From: Echinometra lucunter
Taxonomy: Eukaryota; Echinodermata; Echinoidea; Camarodonta; Echinometridae
Assembly: GCA_029962745.1 (NCBI GenBank)
Contig: CM057156.1
Span: 30,326,195 to 30,390,194 of the forward strand
DNA length: 64,000 bases
Reading direction: 5' to 3'
A program made the position numbers and the translations under genes. Below, one piece after another: positions 57,201 through 64,000 of the stretch (the stretch's first letter is position 1; every line of letters starts with the position of its first letter). The notes under the pieces are model-generated. The model was not told the DNA's origin, searched no databases, and saw only the letters and a list, made by a program, of their open reading frames with translations.

Positions 57201-58163
57201 TCTGACATATCAGACGAGAGTCTCACAACGTAATGTAATCCCAACTTTAGAACCTGTGCATTTTGAAATATATTTTTATCTCCATCTTAACAGATTGATT
57301 GAAGTTCACAAAGGGTATCCTATCAGCGTTCTGATCTATAAATGGAGTTTAAGGGGAAGAAAAAGGGAGGGAAATACTTCGTGCGCTTGTGAACTTTCCG
57401 TGCCCCTGGCTATTTATCCTGCAGAATATGATTTTTTCAAGGGCCCCTAAAGTATCGGCCACTGGTAAGAATTAGGTGGGGAAAAGGAGGGAAAGATAGC
57501 AGGTTAGATAAGTCCCAAGCTTTGGAGAAGAGTCGTAAACTCACATCTCCCGGGAAAGAAATGCTACCGTTTGCCTCCTAAAGACGAATTCATGGCAGTT
57601 ATCAGTAATACGCGGTGTAAGGGTGATGAAGTAAATCATGAGAATCATGATAAAGTAAATAAGCAATTTAAATATTATGGGAGATTCTCGTATAACGCTC
57701 ATTTCTGGCACTTCTTTGTTATTACTTTATACTGTTACTTTATATTCACTTTGAAATAATTTTCCTGTTTAGAAACCCATCATTTTCCCTACATCAGAAT
57801 AACCCTAGCTGTCATTATCCCCTTCTTGATATCCTGCCATCTCATTTTGTAATATTAGTGATAATAAAAAAATCACTTACTTTTAATGAAAATAGGGGTA
57901 GATGGGTAATATCAGTGTATATGGGGTTGATGTGTCATATCATCTTCATCGAGTTACTGATTGGGGCACTTGCACCAGATATTTTCGATTAATTTGGGGA
58001 GTTTTATTACATGGTTCAGGCCAGGTAAGGAAAGAGATTTCTGTAACTTTCAACACATCCATAAAATAAGATCTGGAACGCTATCGATAAGGGGTTCACA
58101 TCATTCGATACCTCTCATCGGGTAATGGGGTCTCTCTATCACCTGTCGTCTGTACTCAAGAGA
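54209..58163. other. Non-coding downstream sequence (second copy)
   Basis: Counterpart of 48109..52106, with no gene recognised. Confidence 0.45.
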
Positions 58164-58488
58164 CCACCCCACCCCCTCTCTCTTTCTCTCTTATCTCTTA
58201 TTCTCTCTTTCTCTCTCTCCCTCTCCCTGTCTCCCATTCTCTCCTGCTCCCTCCAACTGTTTTCTCTATCCAACTCATTGTTTCCCCCTCTCCTCCTCTT
58301 CTTTCCCCTCCCTCTCAATCTTGATATTATTCTCTCTATTTCTCCCTCCAACTTTCCAATGCTCTCTACTTCTTACTGTTCTCTTTCTCTCTCCCCCCTT
58401 ATTCTCTCTCCCTCCCTCCCAAATTCTTAACTCTCGATGTATGCTTACATGCTTCTTTCTCTCTCTCTCTCTCTCTCTCTCTTTGTCT

Positions 58489-58527
<39 letters not shown>

Positions 58528-58715
58528 TTCTCTTTATTTTTTCTGCTCCCCCCCCCATCCTTAACGTTCTATTTCTACTTCGTTCTCAGTCTTCTCTCTC
58601 TATCCCTCCCCCTCTCTCCCTCTCTCCCTTTCTGTTTCTCTTTCTTATCCCTTATTACCCCTTCCTTTCCTCCCCCCCCCTCCTTCACCTCTTTCTCCAT
58701 AACTTCTATGGACGA
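58164..58715. repeat. Polypyrimidine tract with (TC)n and (TA)n
   Basis: About 550 bp of mostly C and T, containing (TC)n at about 58456..58482, (TA)n at 58491..58524 and C runs near 58547 and 58671. Frames through it are Leu/Ser/Pro-rich artefacts. Its start coincides with the place where the first copy of the block breaks off, so it probably caused the assembly break. Confidence 0.92.
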
Positions 58716-60420
58716 GTGACCCCACCCGTCATAATCTCAACAAGGTGCAGATTGAGTACATTTGGCAACGATTATCTTCACTCATCCAGCCCTGATTAGT
58801 TATCAGATCCCTTATCATTTCAACTTGTAACAACTTTTTCAAATTGACCAACAGGCAGTTTTTATAGGATAATCGGTGATCTGATTCCATACAAACTTTC
58901 AAGGTAAAGGCACTAACCTGTTTATCCCTATTCATATAGAAGATAAGTTATGTTATGATCAGAACACTTGAAAATATCAGTCCTGTCTTTTTTAGTTTAA
59001 TAGCAAAACAATCAGGACTATTGTCGGTCTGTTTTTATAATATATAAATATCTATTTTTTTTTTTATTTAAAGGGACTTTACGATTTGGAGGTTGTGTCG
59101 CCATTTTTTAAAATTCTATATTTAAAACGAATACCTAAGAGAGGTATAATAAGTTGAATCAATGAACTATCTAGCTTTTCAGACTGTTCAAACTCAGTGA
59201 AAAATCGATTATGAGGGTATTATCACAAGAAATACCGTGTCGGGACTCGGAAATCATTCGATTATCACATTTGATACCTGCGAAATACATATCGAATCAA
59301 ACGGGATTTATACGACTTCAAACAAATCTTCACTTATCATGAAAGGAAACATTGCATCAACAACTAGCCTGTATGCGCTAGGTCGGTGTGGGAAGTTGAG
59401 TACCATTTCGGAAACTGCAGTCATAGTAAGTAAACGTGTATTTTGTAAGATGAAGAGTAACGATTGTAAGTAGCAGTCTAAGGGATTAAGTTAGTGAGCA
59501 GTGGGTGAAGCTCGGAGTTCGAATCCTGGCCGTGTCTTACTCCCCACACGCTCAGCTTATGATTTGTCTATCTGTCTAACTGTCACTACCTGTCTCTGTC
59601 GCTTTTTCCTCTCGTCTTCTCTTCTCTCTCTTTTTTTTTTTTTTTTTTTTTGGTCTTCTCACGCGATCTTAATACTTTCTCATGTTTCAGCACGGTATTA
59701 TTCTAGTCCCAACCTCAATCCCTCCCCCAACACCATAACTATTTCCCTCCATGCATGCATCTACTCCAAATATTAATTTCTTTGACTATTTTAATCGGGT
59801 GACTTGACGACCTTTCGACTATCAAAAAGTGAGTAATTTCCCTGGATTTACGTACATCGTGTGATCGGCGTGAATGATTAATTTTTTGACCAGTCTACGA
59901 TCTAATGCAAACTGATGGCTCGTCGCTGATAGTAAAAGTCACATAAACGAAGAAAGTGATGGCCGGTTCCGTTATTTCGGTATAAACTAGGAAGTGTTTT
60001 CCCGCCAAAGCTTCTCCCATAGGTACTTTATGCCGAGGTCTGGACAAGTATGAGAGAATGAAGCTAAAATACAAGAAGACCTGGCGTTGTCATGGAGATG
60101 AGACGGAACTTTGTATAACTTCACAAAACCCCTTGTTACTGCCTCCCACTATTCAGTTACCCGTCACAAGCCAATTTAAATGTTACACATAACGCTTCCC
60201 GCCCCCAAAAGAAATTATATATGAATCCTATCTTATAGGAAAAGAAAAAAACAACAGATAAATCAAAGCAAAACGCGCGCAAAAAAAAAAAAACTAACAC
60301 GAAATGATTTTTTTTCTATCGTTTCGTATCTTCTTTTTTTTCTGTATTTCATGACGAAAGAAGATGACATGAAATATCAAACAAATGCATAATTTACTAT
60401 TTTGATACCTTGCAATAGTG
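58716..60420. other. Intergenic; possible SINE fragment near 59490
   Basis: At 59490..59545 a perfect B-box-like GTTCGAATCC is present (near 59516) without a properly spaced A box, so it is at most a truncated SINE. A T run of over 20 lies at about 59631..59651. No gene is recognised. Confidence 0.35.
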
Positions 60421-60463
60421 TGTCACTTTCTATCAGTTAACATCTCCCTCCCCCCTCTCTCTT

Positions 60464-60495
<32 letters not shown>

Positions 60496-63057
60496 CCCTT
60501 TTTCTAATTCTTCTCTTGCTTCATCTGTCGTCTTATTGTTTCCCTGCGGTCTGCACATTTTCACCATCTTCATGGACGTCATTGTCAATTCGAACTCCCA
60601 CCAATTCCTGTACACGTCACCAAAGCTAATGTTATTTTGGTGTCTTTCACTCCTTGTTGCCAAAGACGCTATATTGACTCATTTCGAATATCCTCTTTTT
60701 GATCTTTTTGAAAATCATGATGTCACTACACTATATCTTAGATCTTGTTTCTAATTTCTAATTTCTAATGGAATTCCCATCGCAAGTTTCAATTTTTGAA
60801 GTTTCTGCTTCTTTTCTGTTTTATTCAGTACTTATTCCATCAAAAAATGTAACGTACTATATTCAGAATGAAAACAAAAGAATCAAATGATCAGTCAATC
60901 GTTCCACTGACTGAAAGGTTGGTTTAAAAGTGGTCACATTTACATCTTTTTAGAATTCAAACATGATGAATTAGATTATCTAGATTACTTATCAAAATTC
61001 TAAAGAGATCAATAGGAGACAAACATGTTAGCCACCTTTAAGTGGGCTACATAAAGAAATATTTGTAATAAATGCAGAAAAGGAATTAGTGCTTATAATC
61101 TGACAATATTCACATTCACCACTGGACTGCTAAATGAAGAATAGCAAAATGGACTCATCGCTTTATGAAACTTCAAACTTCATGTCCCACTTTACATACC
61201 TTTGTACCCCATACGAGTGATTTCGCAAATTTTCTATAAATTTTTTTCTTCTTCAAAATCTGGTGACATTTTGAAATGGAAGTGTGTGTTAATGTGACTT
61301 GTCCTGATCTGATAACTAAGAATAGCCCCCTCAAGCTAAACAAGTTTCACATCCGAAAAAAAAATGTTGCTGGTTTTAGCCCCATCCCATGAGGCACGAT
61401 GTTGTAATATTTAAAGGAACAAATTAACACTTTGCCTACACTACGCCTGTAAATAGAGATAATAAACCAAGTTGTATACAAATTTACATTAGCCTATACG
61501 TTTGAAATAAAAAGGATGACTGTTAGTTGTAAACAAATTAATGAGTGGCAGAGAAAAGGCTGATATAGATATGATAAATGCATCGGATAATCTTGGCACA
61601 AAATATGTGGAAGAGCAAATTCATATTTCCTATATCTAGATGTGAATCTAAAATAATAACTAATTAACAAACAGGTAACTTATTCATCAAAATATTAACT
61701 CCCATACATATTTTAAAGATGATTATTGAACAAAGAAATGCTATTTTCGTGGAAAAATTTAGAACGTTAAATGAAATAAATCCAAAATATCAATTCCTTT
61801 TAATGTCAACATTATTTCGACAACCTATAAAAGACAAAACACCAACATGAAATACTTCATGCTTTTCATATTAAAAAAGAGAGCGATGTGGGGTTATATC
61901 ATAATTAGCATGACAGTAGCAATCTAAAAAAAAATCACACCCTTGATTCAAACTCATTACCATTCGATGATTTTCGATCATTGGTCGCACCCTGGTGTCT
62001 GCCCATAATTGGATTTTCGAGTGTTAATATCTTTAATCACGAGGGCTATCATGAGATCCTTCATAGAAGAAAATTGCTGAACAGGAATGGCACACCTCTG
62101 CACGATTCCTTTTACGTGGGCTGGTTCACCTTAAAGAGAGGATTATAGGATACTAAAAACTATTTTTAAGTACAAAATAAAAGAGAAAAAAATGAAAAGC
62201 TGATGCCGGAAAAAGTCATAAATGGATGGAATCAGAATTGAATCGATTAATATTTTGTAGACAAGTTCAAAAAGACGATATAGATACAAGGAAGACATGG
62301 GTAATGAATGTATCTAAATTATTTTTAACCCGCTTTCTCATACTTCACACTAAAATGAATTAAATGAAGTATCAAACATGCTAAAAACAGATTGATATTT
62401 TTCTTTACTTTTGTAAGGCATCTTGTAATTTCAGTTCAAGAATGATCGTTGATATAAATTTTGGTAGCAAAAAGGTTCTAATTTGATCTTCCTTCCAACT
62501 CCCGTCAATCATTTTGACCTACTTATTCCATAATTCGATGATTTCATGCGAACCACAAATTAGATTTCTGCCATTTCAAAGTCCAATGTTTAGGAAGTTT
62601 GAATCATATTTGCGATTTTGTTCTATGAAAAGAATAAACAGTTCATGACAAAGAAAACAACGATTAGGTCATTCTACTGAGTTTTACTAAGTTTTAACAA
62701 GTAAGGTTGAAGTTGTAATCAAGGGCTCTGGTTTTACCTAGATCGGAGTTTTTCCTTAGTTGAATTTGACTATACGTTTAAACATATTAGTAAATAGAAT
62801 GCGGATTTCTACTTGATAAGAGGCGAGAAATTGATTTGCTAGCCATAGCTTGTTTTAATATCTGATTAATTATTGCGCGAACGCGGCCCGTTTAATCACT
62901 TTGCTATACCATGTATACTTCTTTTATACGAGATCTTGACATTAATTTTTGTATTTTTTTTTTCCATTTCAAGTTCGTTTTCTCGTTTTTTTTCATTCAT
63001 CTTGTTCTCCAACTCATTCTGATTCTCATGCTTATTTTGCTGCTTTGTATTTCCGTC
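60421..63057. other. Intergenic AT-rich DNA
   Basis: A TC-rich stretch lies at about 60445..60500. The rest is AT-rich with only short frames and no recognised RNA or protein gene. Confidence 0.4.
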
Positions 63058-63473
63058 TTAACCCATTCGTGACAGAAGGTCCACATTATGTGGTTTAGCC
63101 TAACTTTTGATGCAAAGCCCTAAAAATCATACCAAATACATTAGCAGAAAGAGCAACAAATTCTACACAAATTGTACCAATTTTGGTTGCATCAATATCC
63201 GTTGATTGATGCTGAAAATTTTTTTAAAAGGAAAATGAGCATTAAAATCCTTAAATTGGCAATGTGATAGAAAGTTTAAAATCACCATTTTCCCCTGCAA
63301 ATTGGCAACTTTTTGACTTATCATCATAATTTCTGTCAATTTATATTCATTTCTGATACATGACATTTTATAAGAAAAATGTAGCAATAAAATAAAAATG
63401 TTGGTGTTGCCAATTTGAAGAATAAAAGCTGATCAAATTAGGCTTTAAATAATTCCTGTCACGAATGGGTTAA
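63058..63473 (+). mobile_element. TTAA-type MITE, copy A
   Basis: Starts TTAACCCATTCGTGACAG and ends with its complement CTGTCACGAATGGGTTAA. It is 416 bp with no coding capacity. TTAA at both ends points to a TTAA-targeting (piggyBac-like) family. Confidence 0.9.
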
Positions 63474-63568
63474 CAGCTCCCTCTGTCCTCATTTTGTTTC
63501 ATTCTAATTTTGTTTCATTTTTCATTCTGTAAAACAAGAAAACTGCTAGGGCAATGAATGACCGCATA
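63474..63568. other. Spacer between inverted MITE copies
   Basis: Ninety-five bp of AT-rich sequence with a TTTCATT-rich stretch. Confidence 0.6.
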
Positions 63569-63981
63569 TTAACCCATCCGTGACAGGAATTATTTAAAGC
63601 CTAATTTGATCAGCTTTTATTCTTCAAATTGGCAACACCAACATTTTTATTTTATTGCTACATTTTTCTTATAAAATGTCATGTATCTGAAATGAATATA
63701 AATTGACAGAAATTATGATAAGTCAAAAAGTTGCCAATTTGCAGGGGAAAATGGTGATTTTAAACCTTCTATCACATTGCCAATTTAAGGATTTTAATGC
63801 TTATTTTCCTTTTAAAAAAATTTTCAGCATCAATCAACGGATATTGATGCAACCAAAATTGGTACAATTTGTGTAGAATTTGTTGCTCTTTCTGCTCATG
63901 TATTTGGTATGATTTTTAGGGCTTTGCATCAAAAGTTAGGCTAAACCACATAATGTGGACCCTCTGTCATGAATGGGTTAA
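63569..63981 (-). mobile_element. TTAA-type MITE, copy B (inverted)
   Basis: A 413-bp element, almost exactly the reverse complement of copy A, with the same TTAACCC termini. A handful of differences is visible (CCATCCGTG versus CCATTCGTG at the end, GTCATGAATG versus GTCACGAATG, CTGAAATG versus CAGAAATG inside). The two copies create a 924-bp inverted repeat with a 95-bp loop. Confidence 0.9.
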
Positions 63982-64000
63982 GCAGGGAGGGGTGATGATA

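Larger units (their letters stand above)
52607..58163. repeat. Second copy of the 5.6-kb duplicated block
   Basis: Collinear with 46490..52106. Indels are dense near the gap (first 1.5 kb) and sparse towards the far end, where the differences are mostly substitutions. At 58164 the sequence runs on into a polypyrimidine tract that the first copy lacks because it ends at the gap. Confidence 0.97.

Noticed and set aside
58125..58799. Frames of 101-132 codons, Ser/Leu/Pro-rich with IYIY repeats
   Set aside because: They translate the polypyrimidine, TC and TA microsatellites.

Overview
The window is animal nuclear DNA: AT-rich and gene-poor, with many microsatellites, long C or G homopolymers, tRNA-derived SINEs, decayed non-LTR retrotransposons and many small inverted-repeat transposons. 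There is no bacterial or viral organisation. Three copies of one SINE resemble the tRNA-like retroposons described in sea urchins, and the repeat mix and high apparent heterozygosity fit an echinoderm, probably a sea urchin. The organism is an inference; another deuterostome or a mollusc is not excluded.

Only one protein gene is convincing. It is an intronless reading frame of 559 codons at 45805..47484 (+). It encodes a type I membrane protein with a signal peptide, three immunoglobulin domains, one membrane helix and a tyrosine-rich cytoplasmic tail. The tail has a D-x-x-Y-x-x-L-x9-Y-x-x-L array (ITAM-like, Y485/Y498), two ITIM-like sites (Y498, Y526) and a Y-x-N site (Y552). This looks like an immunoreceptor-type signalling tail and is the most interesting biology here. 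I do not recognise a named orthologue.

The last two thirds of this gene and about 4.6 kb downstream occur twice: 46490..52106 and 52607..58163. Between them lies a run of exactly 500 N. The first copy ends and the second begins at the gap. The second copy's coding part is riddled with one-base indels near the gap, and both copies carry the same MITE insertion. The simplest reading is two unmerged alleles at a scaffold join, not a real tandem gene pair.

Layout. 1..6843: intergenic with one SINE. 6844..7588: a 374-bp tandem duplication. 7589..14917: intergenic, one SINE, microsatellites and a possible regulatory patch. 14918..16045: a decayed non-LTR reverse transcriptase. 16497..17687: a small MITE next to a 1-kb foldback element. 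17688..25782: intergenic. 25783..27916: a perfect 59-nt palindrome, a TTTA microsatellite, then a TIR-bounded element holding eight units of a 157-bp satellite, apparently nested in a non-LTR retrotransposon tail. Each typical satellite unit carries four AGGTCA nuclear-receptor half-sites. 27917..43127: intergenic with at least four MITEs, a 71-nt palindrome and a SINE. 43128..43860: two nested non-LTR 3' ends. 44460..45265: a long polypurine tract just before the Ig gene. 45805..58163: the Ig gene and its second copy. 58164..58710: a polypyrimidine tract. 58716..63057: AT-rich intergenic DNA. 63058..63981: two head-to-head copies of a TTAA-type MITE.

Exon structure elsewhere cannot be resolved from sequence alone. 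Most longer open frames are translations of simple repeats.
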